From: Boesenbergia rotunda
Lineage: Eukaryota > Streptophyta > Magnoliopsida > Zingiberales > Zingiberaceae
Direction of reading: 5' to 3'
Length of the DNA stretch: 64,000 bases
NCBI GenBank assembly: GCA_024364735.1
Contig: JAGFNQ010005655.1
Location: 42,566-106,565, forward strand
Shown here: positions 34,574-46,524 of the stretch, one piece after another
Layout: every line of letters begins with the position of its first letter
How positions within the stretch are numbered: position 1 is the stretch's first letter
Program-made: the position numbers and the translations under genes
Notes under the pieces: generated by a model
Seen by the model: only the letters and a program-made list of their open reading frames with translations
Told to the model about the DNA's origin: nothing
The model's database searches: none

Positions 34574-36081
34574 ATGGCGAAGGCATTCGGGGATACCGAT
34601 GATTGGCATACGGACGGGATCTCCGGAGATAAGAGCGGTGGCGATTGGAAGGTGGGCAGAAAAGATTGCTTCCCGTTCGAGTTTCCTTTCGAGCTTGGCG
34701 CGAATCTGGACTCGTCTGTGGAGTCTGCGACCGAGACGGAGGCCAGCGACGAGGACGGCGAGGATTACGTAGCCGGGCTCACCAAGCAGATGGCTCGATA
34801 CTTTCTCCAGGACGACGACGAGTACGAGGCGGTCGCCGCTGATACCTTGGAAGTAGATGCTCAATCTCCCTTTTTTCTGAGAAATTTTTGAGGGAATCGG
34901 CTGATTTGGGGTGGATTTGATGTAGGCAATGGCCGGATCGCCTCAATCCACGCTGTGCGCGCCGTCGGCGTCGTCGAAAAAGAGAAGTCCTAGCGGGCCG
35001 TCGCTGGCGTCGTCCCCGATAGAGCAGAGAGGGAAGGGGAAGGACCCTGGCGTTCCTCTGCACGAGGAGGCGGGTCAGGTGATGCGCCGGCGCATCAACG
35101 AACTCGGTCACCGAGACAGCATCTTCGACCGCGGGAACCCTAATAAGACTTCGCCGGCGCCGACTTCTCCAAAGAAAGCCGCGGTCAGCTACTTTTCCCC
35201 AAATCCTGCGTTCACGCCGCAACAACTACAAGCAGATACTCGATCCATGGAAACCAGCCGACAAGAGATTAAGCAGCAACCCTCGGTAGCCTGGGGAAAG
35301 CAGAGCAAAGCCAAGTCCGGCGGCGGAGCTTACGGCGACAACACCCGGTCCTGCCAGCCTTTGGATCTCCCAGTATCCGCTTGGCCGCCGCTGAGAAAGT
35401 CCCCTCCCGCGCAGGCGCAGCAGCGGAAGCCGCCGCCCTCCTCGCTCTCCGGCCGCGGCATGCGCGCCCTTTTCCTTCACGCCGCAGGGGCCAAAAAGGA
35501 GCCCGCCGGCACCGGAGTCTTCCTCCCGCGCACCGTCCGCAACAAGCTGGCCCCGAAGAAAAAGACAGGTACAACCACAATGAAATTACTCTCCGTCTTC
35601 TATCGATCAATTTCCAATTTGTTTATCCATCAATCTCGTCCACAAAGCATTCGCCCCAAGCGTGTGTTTGATCTCAGCTTGCATTGTCGCAATCTGCCAT
35701 TTCTCGCCCTAACATCACACTTTCCCTTTTCGATCGTGCTATTGTCCGCAGGCTGTTCGACCATTTTGGTCCCCGACAGAGTAGTGCAAGCGTTGAATCT
35801 GAACCTCGAAGACTTCGCCGCTCAGCCTCGCTTCCCTGGAGGCTTCGTTCTCAGCCATGGTAATTCCGTCGATCCCTCCTTCAATTTTCCACACGAAAGA
35901 GCTACTTTTACCCTAATACGAGCCCCTTTTTTTTTCTCGTTCCACAGATGTTCTCATCGGGCGAAGTAACGCCCACAGGAAACTCCACCACATGCCGCCA
36001 GAGGCGACGCCGGTGCCACCACAAGTAGCGGCTGCGGCAGCGGTTCCCGAGAGTCGGCTTCCTCGGGAGTGGACCTACTGA
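34574..36081 (+). CDS. Uncharacterised plant protein, 387 residues, 4 exons, EDYVAGLTKQMARY family
   Basis: Exons 34574-34852, 34926-35568, 35752-35859 and 35948-36081 join in frame with GT-AG borders. Exon 1 gives a FPFEFPFELG block, Ser/Glu-rich region and EDYVAGLTKQMARYFLQDD (about residues 65-83). Exon 2 holds SPQSTLC, VMRRRINELG and a Pro/Ser/Gln-rich low-complexity part, then GVFLPRTVRN. Exon 3 encodes CSTILVPDRVVQALNLNLED; exon 4 ends LPREWTY at the stop. These blocks recur, from memory, in a plant-only family without known function; the protein is mostly disordered with short conserved islands and no transmembrane segment, so a nuclear or cytosolic adaptor role is a guess. A further in-frame Met lies upstream (34439) but MAKAFGD starts the conserved part. 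A CT-rich leader (34385-34440) precedes it. Confidence 0.85.
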
Positions 36082-37247
36082 CCTCGTTACGGCGGCGGCG
36101 AGATCGCCGTACAGGGAAGCACGGTAAGGTTTAGCAATAAAGCCGTGATTGCGTTGCAGTTCATGTTGTCGAATTACGTTATTCAAATAATTCCCAAACT
36201 AAAATATTTGAATATTTTTTGATTGGGTAAAAATTAAAAGAACGTTTTAAATTAAGTAAATTGTCAAACATTTTTTTAAATAAATAAATATATTATTTAT
36301 CTTAAAATTATTATTATTTGATATAGTAACTAATAGGCATGCTGTAATAGTTAATGTAATCCTAGTGTAGGATGGTACGGTTGTAATAACTATTTAGTAG
36401 GTATAATTTAGCTCGTTATGTAGATTTATGGAATTGATTAAGTGACGAATTATGATAAAAGTACGAGGAATTATTTTTTTCATGTGTTTCTCATATAATG
36501 ATAAATTTTAATTTCTTAATTTATTTTCTCTCAATAGTATTAAATTTTATCTCTCTTAAAAAATAGTAACTATTCAATAGTAGGTATTTAGATAGTTGTT
36601 GTAATTATTATAATTATTTTAAAATAATTTTGATCAAATTAAAATTATTTATATGAACTTATATAATTTTGATCTACCTACGTTAATATAATTGTTTTAA
36701 AAATTTTTAATCAATTTAAATTAATTTTGATGAATTTAGTAAAAAAATATTTTGATATAATAATATTTTATATATGATAATTTTGATTGAAATAAACTAT
36801 TTGATTTCTAATATTTAGTAATATTAGAGTAATTATTATTATAATAATATTGAAATAAAATATATTTTTAATATAAAATATTTGACGGCACGTTTTTTTT
36901 AATTTTTAATTTAAAATATTCTTTTAACGTTTTGCAAGATTTTGATTTTTGTCTTATTTGATTCCGATCGTATAGATGATTCTGTGCAGCGGAGCCAGAA
37001 GGAATCTTTATTTTTGATTTATTCAAGTGATTAGTAGAAATTTTTTGTAATGTAATCGATTACTCTTGCAAGTAAACTGTTTTGTTGTTTATCTATTATT
37101 AATTATAATAAACAAAAGAATCAGTATGATTTTTCCGTATAAAAACAAAATTAGAAAAGAATATCCACTTCTTGTTTTTTCCTAACATGATTTTAATTAA
37201 TACATTGCAATTATATCTCTTCACGTTTTCCCGTTGAAATAAATCGC
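36082..37247. other. A/T-rich spacer
   Basis: 3' flank of the preceding gene, then low-complexity A/T-rich DNA. No gene or repeat recognised. Confidence 0.5.
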
Positions 37248-37411
37248 AGGAGGACGGCGTGCCGGGTCCCGCAGTTTTAGGCGCTGGCCCAATAACCGTG
37301 GGTTGTCTCTGGACCCACAACAGTTGGAGCTCCAGGGGGAGACCCTCCCGCCGGCGTTGTTTCCGTGAACTGCCGCCGACGACGCAGCTTGGCCGACGAG
37401 CCGTGTTAGGT
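37248..37411 (+). other. G+C-rich exon-like island, orphan
   Basis: In otherwise A/T-rich DNA, a G+C-rich block follows a splice-acceptor-like cgcag (37245-37249) and ends at a donor-like TTAG|GTGAGA (37410). One frame reads WPNNRGLSLDPQQLELQGET before a stop. It could be a terminal or alternative exon of the gene ending at 36081, or a captured gene fragment. No further exon was found. Confidence 0.3.
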
Positions 37412-38362
37412 GAGAGATTTATAAAATTAAAAAATTGAATAAAATAATTTTAATTATTATAGAAGTGGGATTTGAGATTTTTGGTTTAAGAACAATAATA
37501 AAAAATCAAATATGTTTTTTTATGTTGAAATTGATGTAATATGTATGGAGTATGCAACTATATAATATAATTGGATCATAAAAAAAATTCACTTAGAGTT
37601 TTAATTATTAGAGATGTTTTTATAAATTTTTATAATATTAATATGACACATTAAAATCGTAAAAAAAAAACATTCAGAACTCCAATTAGAATCGTTATGT
37701 TCTAATTCAAGCCCTACTCGCTCCCAAGAATAGCCGCTAATATACAAAACAAGAATCGTTATGTCCTAATTGAAGCCCTACTCGCTCCTAACAATAGCTG
37801 CTAATATACACCGCTCGAGATTTGGTTAGCGGACCTTCTTCAATCAGAGCAAGTTGAGAAATTCTCAATCAGTTACAGGTTAGATGAACCAGTTCACGAG
37901 CATTAAAAAAAATACTATATAAAATAGTTGAATTTTTTAAATATAAATTTTTGATTTTTTTCGTTCTCCACCCACGTATCAATTAGATTCAAGGAAAGGT
38001 GGAACCGCCATCCCGACGGTCCCCTGGTCTCTACCCCATGAGTGTCCAGAGGGGATAAATCATGATGAATGCTGGGATGATAAGGCGTTCGGGGTTCGAG
38101 GGATTTTTTTTAAACAGCAGCCCCCACATACCAATTAGAGCCATCACATCGACCGGTCTGATCAGCAATCCACGAAGGTCAACTCTTTACGGTCCTTTTA
38201 AAAACAAATTAATAAAATTTCACATGACTGAGCGCATCAATTCCACTAACTCAATTTAAATTGATTGTTCTAATCGGAGGACAAAGCCTTTTAAAAGGAC
38301 GATACAATAATTTATATAATGGTCACTTCCCTTGTAAAATATTTTTAAAAAATAATTAAAAA
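37412..38362. other. Spacer with a short tandem duplication
   Basis: No gene. A direct duplication occupies 37688-37810. The remainder is A/T-rich, with a G+C-richer patch at 37985-38080 in which I recognise nothing. Confidence 0.5.
37688..37810. repeat. Direct duplication, two units of about 59 bp, period about 64 bp
   Basis: Units starting agaatcgttatgttctaatt (37688) and agaatcgttatgtcctaatt (37752) both run through aagccctactcgctcc to gctaatataca, with a few mismatches. Confidence 0.9.
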
Positions 38363-38719
38363 AAGAGTAATGATTGCGACAGTAAATTTGGACAGTGAAT
38401 GAGACAGTGAATACGTGCAATTAATGTGTACACATCCGATCGCCGATCGACACCACCGATGTTCTGATTATCGTCCTGAATCAAACTATACCTTCGAGGA
38501 CGGTGAACTCGTCAGGATCGGACACGTGAACCTATCGAAATCGACGGTCAATGATGCGAGATCGCAATGCGGCGATCCCCGACGGTTCACCGTGCCCCCA
38601 GGTATAGTTGGTTCGGACGGCGGCGAAGGCCGGTAGTGTCCGATCGAGATCGGACGTGTACACAATAATGCACGTCATCACTGTCCATCCGTCCAAATTA
38701 CTGTCCTATCATTACTCTT
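38363..38719. mobile_element. Long-TIR MITE, ACTATA/GGTGAA-core family (copy 2)
   Basis: The left arm (AAGAGTAATGATTGCGACAG ... ACGTGCAATTAATGTGTACA ... CCGATCG) is mirrored on the right (inverted: AAGAGTAATGATAGGACAGT ... ACGTGCATTATTGTGTACAC). TIRs are about 90 bp. The core carries aatcaaactataccttcgag and gacggtgaactcgtcagg, as in copies 1 and 3. The outer arms differ from the other copies, so this is a subfamily. A-rich flanks hide any target duplication. Confidence 0.85.
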
Positions 38720-38883
38720 AAAAAAAATCAGGGTTCGAATCACGAATATCGAAGACCACTGAAACATATATGCAGTTAGGTTATGAATACTGCGTCTCAA
38801 GCTCATCATGCATCAAGATCTTCCGTCATCTGCAGCACGAGCGCGGGGCTCGATCCCAAATCCTCGACCATCCTTGTGACGTA
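38720..38883. other. Short spacer between MITE and LTR
   Basis: No feature recognised; may belong to the retroelement to the right. Confidence 0.4.
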
Positions 38884-39324
38884 TGATCCTCTCGCGAAGT
38901 ATGGTGGGATCTTCCAAGAGCGAGATGGTATCCTCGAGCGTCACGAACTATTGAGGTTGGTTTCGATCTGCGACGAAAATGATCGTTAACAAATTCACTG
39001 GGGAAGATTCCTGGTTAGACCATCTGACGGTCAAGTCAGTATCCGTAGGAATATGATGAAGTAGAAGAAACGGTAGACGGGAACACAAGTGTGCATACCT
39101 ACGGAATGAGAAAGGGAGAGACTTATTTAGCCGGGGGAGATGACAACCCCTGTTTGCGTCAATCATTTATCGGTACCTTCATGAGATAGGGGTATGATAC
39201 TTGTCAGCTTATGGGAGAACACCGATCAGCGTCGCGACATGACGCGGGGTGTTCGAGCAGTACAGTGGTACAGGGGCAGCAGGATATCCGCGACGTGCGC
39301 TATGAGTAGGTAAGATTTGCACTG

Positions 39325-39358
<34 letters not shown>

Positions 39359-39907
39359 CGTCATGATCGTACATATGATGTCCTGGAATGGAGGTGACAT
39401 AAGAAAGGACCGGTTCAGAGACCCATTACCGATCGGCTGGCCCGAGTGATATCGGACGGGTCGAGTGTAATATCGTCGAGTGACATAGGTACGCTATGAG
39501 CCGGGGGTCGCGAAACTGTATCCAATTAGCCTGCTTTCGGATCTTCCGATTGAGTGGCCGAGTCAAGGAACTCTTGGTATTGGTCCGCCCGACCGGAACC
39601 GAGTCAAGGAACTCTTGAGTGGCCTTCGTTGACTGCCGTGTGTCATTCAAATCGGGGTTAGATCCTCCATGTCCTTAAGTGGGTCAAGCTGCGGCCGAGT
39701 CCTATCAACTTGACTTCTGAGCCCCTCGGTCCTCCTGGACTTCGGGATTCTCGGCCTCTATCCCCTCCAGATGCGTGTTGGTCCTGGGGCGGGCTGGCGG
39801 GGGCGTTGGGGACGCTGGAGGCGAGCGTTTTACCTTTTTTGGTCTATCCCCTCCAGATGCGACGCTAGGCCGGCCGGCCAAGCCACCCGTGGGCTAGGCC
39901 GGGATGA
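38884..39907 (-). mobile_element. Gypsy-type solo LTR or LTR fragment (third relative)
   Basis: Begins TGATCCTCTCGCGAAGTATG and aligns with 30449-31405: gatcgttaacaaattcactg, gacggtcaagtcagtatccg, a TATA-like cttatttagccggggg, tgacaacccctgt, and an end at gtgggctaggccgggatga. It contains a 32-base C run. A phrase ctcttggtattggtccgccc region and a cccctccagatgcg duplication (39768 and 39847) lie near the right end. Confidence 0.6.
39326..39357. repeat. Poly-C tract, 32 bases
   Basis: An uninterrupted C run inside the LTR. The related LTR at 30449 has only six Cs at the matching place (near 30880), so this is a homopolymer expansion. Its length may be imprecise in the assembly. Confidence 0.95.
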
Positions 39908-40076
39908 ACATCCATTCGCCATCAACGGTGCTCACGAGGAACTCGCACGGCACTATTGCAATCACGCCTCCATCGAGATCGATTTCGGCGGCCAAATCTT
40001 TGATCTTCTATAGCTATATAATGCGGAGGGGATGATTGCGTTTTGATAAGTTTTTGTGCTCGTCGGCTCGACGGAG
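39908..40076. other. Spacer upstream of the BSK pseudogene
   Basis: Mixed-composition sequence without recognised features; might include the old 5' untranslated region of the pseudogene. Confidence 0.35.
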
Positions 40077-41345
40077 ATGGGAGTTCGTTGATCCGGTCTG
40101 TCGTTGTGCTGGTGGCTCGCCCGTGCCCTCTCCAAGTCCTGTGCGCTCGAGCCTGACGATCTAGGTATGTAGTTGCATCGTACCTGTTTGTTGATTTGCC
40201 ACTGTGTGGGTTTTTGAGTCGCTCTGCAATTCGATTGCAGAGATCATTGGGGAGGAGACGGCGATGGGGATTCTAAACACTCGTTCACTGAGTACAGCTT
40301 GGAGGAGCTTCGGGCCGCGACGGACGGTTTCGCCTCGGATCGCATCGTGTCCGAGCACGGCCGGAAGGCGCCCACTGTCGTCTACCGCGGCCGCCTCGAC
40401 GGTGACGTGGTCATCAAGCGCTTCAACAAGTTCGCGCGACCCGACGCCCGCCAGTTCCTCGTCCGTCCGCCATCCCTCGCCTCTCTCTTTCTCTGTTTTC
40501 TTTTTCGTCTTTGTGGTTCTTGATTCGGATTAGCTTGCGGCGGCGCAGGAGGAAGCCAGGGCGGTGGGGCAGCTCCGCAGAGGGACGCTTGCCAACCTCA
40601 TCGGATGCTGCTGCGAAGGAGGCGAACGGCTGCTGTGGCCGAGTTCATGCCCCGGGATACTCTCGCCAAGCACCTCTTTCACTGTATGCAATATGTTTGC
40701 TTTATTTACTCTAACACTTCATGCTTCTCAAATAAGCTTACTCTCATTTGGCTCTTTAAAATTGATTTCCTTGCCACTACAAAGATTTTACTTTTGTTCT
40801 TTCTGATCATACATCTGCATCAAAAAAGTATCTCTTATCATTTTCCCTCAATTTCTTTGATGCCTTTTTCGTTGAATTTATCTAATTGATGCCATAACAC
40901 AATTGATAATTACTCTAATTGATTTCACCTTTTGCTAATTTCAGCTAGTTCTACTTCTCTTTGTACCTTTGTTTGGAAATCAATTTGTCAGTCTATGTTA
41001 TGGAGCAAACATTGCCAATGGCAGGGGATGCACAGCCGTTGAGCTGGCCAATGAGCATAAGAGTGGCATTGTAACTGGCTCGGGCACTTGACTATTGCAG
41101 CAGCAAAGGCCGTGTTTTGTATCACGATCTCAATGCCTATAGAGTTCTTTTTGATCAGGTGATATCATAGTAACTCTCTCTGTTATTTCGTTCTGGAACT
41201 TACGTTGTAATATCATCCGCTGCCTCCATTGACAGGATGGTAATCCCTGGTTGTCACGTTTCGGTCTCATGAAGAACAATAGAGATGGGAAGAGTTATAG
41301 TACTATCTTGGCCTTCACGCCACCAGAGTATGTTAGAATGGGTTA
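40077..41345 (+). pseudogene. BSK (brassinosteroid-signalling kinase) pseudogene, introns kept
   Basis: BSK proteins are myristoylated receptor-like cytoplasmic kinases that pass the brassinosteroid receptor signal. Exon 1 (40077-40164) starts MGVR and has the CWW motif but carries TGA as codon 5. Exon 2 (40241-40458) encodes HSFTEYSLEELRAATDGF, IVSEHGRKAP and VIKRFNKFARPDARQFL, and is out of frame with exon 1. Exon 3 (about 40550-40683) has VGQLRRGTLANLIGCCCEGG followed by a one-base loss before AEFMPRDTLAKHLFH. Exon 4 (about 41027-41157) has ALDYCSSKGRVLYHDLNAYR after an in-frame TAA. Exon 5 (41236-41345) has SRFGLMKNNRDGKSY and AFTPPEY, then ends in a TAG. The rest of the kinase and the TPR repeats are missing. 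Intron retention shows a DNA-level duplicate, not a retrocopy. Confidence 0.9.
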
Positions 41346-42740
41346 GAATTCTTCGAGTATTGAGATTTGTTCGTGATGTTCTTCTTTAACAAGGGGGCCT
41401 TAAATTTAAAATATACACTTTTCTTTTCGTCAAATGTCAATGCTTGTTCTAATTGTTCCTGTTTCATTATCCTGACCGAGTTGACTTGCATACGGTAATT
41501 GGAAAATGACTATAACTGTCACTTCCAATTGTTCCTTTATTTGCCCTACAATTGTTTCACAAAGGTAGCATTGCCGGGTTTGCAGTTGTATAAGTCCATT
41601 CTTGAAGATCATAATCGGAATCAATTGGATAGTCTGTTGTATCATTATGAACTCAAGAAAAAACTTAGGGTGGTGTTATTGTTGAAATTTTTGTTTCAAC
41701 AATCTTAAACAAGGGGTTTGGTATTTGGATACTCAAGTTAGTATTACTATTGGAGAACCTAAATCTTCTGCATATCGTTCAACCGTTCCCTTCCTTTTAA
41801 ATGTTGACTATCTACTCTAAAATGAACTGCTAACTTTTAGCTCTAAGATACTTAACAGGCCATTCATTTAAATCATTGATAGAAAGCTTTTTTTCACTTC
41901 GGGCACTGTGAGTTTTTCTTGGGTTAATTTGGCAGGGAAAGTGACACTACAAAGGCTGCGTTTGGTGAGGGGTAATCTATCCTATAATGTCATCAAGATT
42001 ACATTACAAGTTGAATTTCTTTGTTTGGAATAATTTTAAAATTGTAATGTAATGAAATTTCAATTACAAAAGTAGTTCAAAATTTGTAATCTCAATTACA
42101 AAACTAAAACCATGTAATTCGATTACATTCTCTACCCTCTATTCCCGAAATCTATCGGTAGAACCCTCCGCGGCCATGGCCTCGCGCGGCTTACCGGCGA
42201 CGGGTGCCGGCCGGCCGGCGGCGGTCGTCAACTCTTTTGTTGCTGAGTTTACAATCACGTCTGATTTCAAAAAATAAGTAAATAAAAATTTCTTGAACAT
42301 TTGCATATTATAAGCTTCTAATTTATCTCTGTAGGTGGTTGAAGACGATTCATTCGTCCATATTCAGGATTAATATGAAGAAGATAAATTACGGGAGTTA
42401 TTATTTTAAATAATGTGATTAGTGAATGGGGAGATGAGCATATTAATTTTATTAAATTAATTCTCAAACAATAAGGTAACAATACGTACTCTCATCCAGC
42501 GCTATTAAATAAATATATTTTTAATTAAATATTAATTCACTTGATATGGTTAGAAAATAAAAAACCGCCCTTTAATTATCCATATCATTAAAAGCATATC
42601 TCCCTTTTAAAAATAATTAAAATATTGGTCTTTCGAAATAACTATATAGATAAAACTGGAAGCTCTCTTAATTTTCTGCCTTTAATATTTATAAAATTAA
42701 GAAATTTGAAAAACATTAAATGCATTTTAATATCAACCGT
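41346..42740. other. Spacer with a candidate MITE
   Basis: No gene. At about 41950-42160 an A/T-rich palindromic block starting aaaggctgcgtttggtgagg and rich in gtaat/attac motifs looks like a MITE of the GCGTTTGGT type, though its right end is disturbed by a G+C-rich insertion (42170-42240). Confidence 0.4.
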
Positions 42741-44095
42741 CGATAACCCGTCTGGTTCAGATCCAACGTCTAGGAAAGAACTTTCACAGCTTCGCGGTAA
42801 TTATTGTTCAGGTCAATTTTTGTGCCCGCCGCCAATACCCTTTCCGCTTCGCATTCTTCGCCGCCGCCGATCACTCGCATTTGCCGGCAATCATCGCCGT
42901 CTCGATCCCGAGCTCTTCCTTGGCTTCTCCATCTTCGCGTCTTAACCCTATCGCGATGCGGTCGGCAATAGAATCTCTCTTCCTTTCTCCGCGAGCCACC
43001 GCCTGAGACCGTCTCCTCCCTTCTCCGACAGGTTGTAAGACTTTAAATCGCCCCCTTCGTTCTTATTTACTGCTCCTTTCTGGCTAGTAGCCATTTCTGG
43101 GTTCAGTTCTATCCAGCGTGGCTTATTTGAGGTAGAAATCGTTGAATGGTTTTTATCTCATTCGGCGTCTCAACTTAGTTGAGGTATCTGCGCTTATAGC
43201 AGCAGAATGGCATGAAAGAGAACAGTATTTTCCCAAGAAAAAAATGTACTTTGAACTTGACAGGAACATGTAACAGGGAGTTGTGAGTCATGTGTTTTTC
43301 ATTTTTTTTGGTAAACAAACAACTGGTGCTAAACAATGAAAGAAAAAATTAACTATTTATTTTGTTCAAATTTTTGCTGTTATACTTTTTTTTTTTCTGT
43401 CATAAACCATAATTGATCAAGTAATTGGTTTTACCTTCAACTGGCATTTAATTCTCCAGCTGTTCAGGAAGCTTTATTGTTCAGTTTGCAAGATATGGTA
43501 TATTGTTGCACTACTTCTGTTCTATGACCAAAGTTTGAGAAATTCAATGAGTTAGCATAATGCTATATATCTCTTTAAATTATTTCTAATCATTAAAATG
43601 TTTTTAAGTAACTCTTTATGAATGAATATGTCTTGTCAAATATTATGAGCATGTGGAGGTGAGTATTGCATGCACTATAGACATGCAACTTGTGTATGAA
43701 ATTCAAATCATGAGGATTGTGAGGTGAAGATTGACATGCCTTGTTGGTCTGCACTTTGTGCATGTGATACATATCATGAGCATGATATAGAGAATATTGA
43801 CATGCTTTGCTTTCCTTATTGAATGAAATGCATTTCATGAGTTTCTTGAGACTAATATTTTGCAAGTGTGAAAACCTGTTTTGATTTCCCTGTCTCGTCA
43901 TGGAGAGCTGTGGAACCCAATCTTACTTCTTGTTAGCTTTGCAGGTTGAGTTAGTAAATCGTGGAACTCATTGTTTTGAGGAGGCAGGCAGCACCACATT
44001 CCATTTCACTACCCAGAGAAGAAGAGGCAAAAAGGTTGTGGTAGGAGGTGGTAATTGAGAACTATTGTCTTTGTTCCCTGGCACTTAAGTGGCAC
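42741..44095 (+). promoter_or_regulatory. Promoter and 5' untranslated region of the WIYLD gene
   Basis: G+C-richer leader-like sequence at 42810-43030 ends at a donor-like ccgacag|gttgtaag (43030). An acceptor-like tttgcag at about 43944 precedes a second leader segment running to the ATG at 44096. I infer a 5' untranslated intron of about 0.9 kb, common in plant genes. The transcription start is not fixed. Confidence 0.45.
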
Positions 44096-46209
44096 ATGGC
44101 TCCAAGAAGGAAGAAGGTAGGCAACAGAACATACTTGGACATCATTTAGCTTTTCTGCAAAATTGCTTTTGCATTTGAATGATACAGGTGGGGATGAAGA
44201 GGATAGATGCTGCCATTGATGCATTGCTCCCTTTCGGTTTCACGAAGGAAACCATTGTTGCTACTGTCGACAAACTTCTCAAAGTAAGATGCCTTCTTTG
44301 TTGATTTCAGTCTTTAAAGTGCCTTGCAAACTCAAGTTCTGAAATCTGGTAGGTTTATGATGACGATGGTGCATGGCATGCCATTGAAGAAGGTAGTTAT
44401 AGGCTTGTCATCGAGACCATATTGGACGATCAAGAACCAAATGCTAGACAGGTACACCATTTGAGTCTTCAAGTTTTCCAGCTTTCTTGGTTGTTGATAT
44501 CATTCTATGGTGGAACGGGCAGTTAGTCTTTCACTTTGTGATGATAATTCCTAGAGGTCATTACCCTTTATGACCTGTGTTGTGTGGATAAGAGAACCAC
44601 ACCATTAATTAGTTATTCTGAAACACGTAGCTGAGAATTCTTATATTCCAAATTATGCAGCAACTTACTCTCCAAGTCATAGGCTCGTCAAGGATATTCA
44701 ATTATAGTCATGTTCCTATGGTTCTGTACCCTCCATTTGGTTTTACTTGCTTCCAACTATGGTTTAATTGTGGCCGTGAGTTAGAAATTATGTCTCCATA
44801 AGGATATCTAGACTTAAGTGGGGGTTCCCTCATTAATGGTTGTCAGCTAGCTATGACGATCTTCTGCAAGTCTTGTCTTTCAAGTTTATATTGCCCAAGT
44901 ACATGACATGATTGCATCCTCTACCAGTGGGACTATTGCTGCATGTTTGGTTCCTTATGTCTCCTTGGGACCAAGAATCTGTAGGGCCTTCATTTTTATT
45001 CCTAAAAAAAGTAATGTGTTTTGTTTTGGAATGTTTAAATGATAATACCCAACTTAAATTTAATGAAGCATTCTCATCTAGATGATTTTAGTTCTCTACC
45101 TCCTGAATCAATTTAACCATGGATGCAAGATAGAAACTCAATGATCAGTTGGCTTTACTTTAATCACACTTAAATAAAGTATACATATATTTCTATGATT
45201 CAAATCTCATTCTGAATCCCGTAAACTCTAATTTATACTAGCAAACTGCTGGTCAATTCATCCTTAACTATAGGAAGGTAAGTTTATTTGACTTTGCGAA
45301 ATGATATATTTTTTGTTCTCGTGATTGTTTAACCCACATCAAATTGCCCATAGAAAGTACGTCTAGGCTCCAATTTCAGAAAAGTAAAAAAATCTCTGGA
45401 GAACTCTCCAAGGGATGACCCTTCATCACCTTGTAAGATACATATTAATATGCTGATGGTTATTTCAATATCTCAAGTAAACAGCTCTTCCTTTAGTATA
45501 CACATTTTATATTAGCCAACATTTATTCAATTGTATCTTATAGCAAGTAACATGTCGCTTGATTCTGGTTGCTATTTCGAAATCTTAACTAAAGTTAGTA
45601 AACAACTCTTTTCAATTTGTTTTTGATGTATTGCTCAATGCTATCCAGATTCCTATTGGTTCCTTCTCAAGCAGATGCCTTGTTCATGGACTTTATGTTA
45701 CCCTAGATGATGACTTTGGTAGTTTCATGTGCATGCGATTCTCAGTCTGTTCTTATATATCTGCATTTTCGATCTTTAGGTGGAAAAAGCAAAAGAAGGC
45801 ACCAGAGCTTTAGAGACTTCTGGCAAACAAATTGTGAAGACTGGTGAGATAGGCATTCTTATCTCTTATTTAGATGTTTTCTGAGCTCCCGTCTCTTAGC
45901 CTTTTGTCATCATCATCATTATGATACAAGTTTTGCACTCTAGAGCAATCTGTCGATTGGAAGGACATTCCATGCACAGACATGAACTATAGTTTGGTGA
46001 CCTACAAGGACGGTCTAGGTCAGTCAACTACTGCGGCAGGAGATTTCAAGCCACATCATAACTTGGTCACAATGTGTCAGCCAAGTCAATCAAATCAGAT
46101 TATAGAACCACAACAGAAAAGGCGTCCCTGTTATGGGTGGATAAGTGAAAGTGAGGATGAAGATGAACGACACAAGGTGAAGGCCACCAAAACCATTCCA
46201 GCGTGTTAG
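44096..46209 (+). CDS. WIYLD-domain protein, 181 residues, 5 exons
   Basis: Exons 44096-44116, 44188-44283, 44353-44451, 45780-45843 and 45944-46209 join in one frame. The protein opens MAPRRKKVGMKRIDAAIDAL and continues with FGFTKETIVATVDKLLKVYD and AWHAIEEGSYRLVIETILDD, a three-helix WIYLD domain (about residues 10-65) as found at the N-terminus of plant SUVR histone methyltransferases, where it binds ubiquitin. No SET domain follows. The tail has a conserved-looking VEKAKEGTRALETSG helix and RPCYGWISESEDEDE near the end, suggesting a nuclear, acidic-tailed small chromatin-linked protein; that role is inference. Intron 3 is 1.3 kb and contains a few false exons. Confidence 0.85.
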
Positions 46210-46524
46210 GAAGAGGCCCAGTGGATGGAACGTGAAACCATCTGATATGTGAAGCACAATTGCAAAGGTTTAGTCTCTCTCTCTCTCTCTCTCCCTATAA
46301 TTTTTTTTACCAATATAGTGTTTCTCTTAAAAATTCTTGCACTTCAAATCTTCGCTTTAATTGTTTGATCTCCACCTTTTTTCCCATATACTTTGTGCCC
46401 TTTAGAAAACAAGTAGCTCAGATATGATTGGCATACAGTAGAACATGTCTATGAAAGGTTCTACAACTAAGTACCATACATGAAAAGTTTCAATTTATGG
46501 ATATATTGGGGGAAATAAATCGAT
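46210..46524. other. 3' flank of the WIYLD gene
   Basis: Includes a (CT)n run at about 46270-46295. No gene. Confidence 0.5.
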
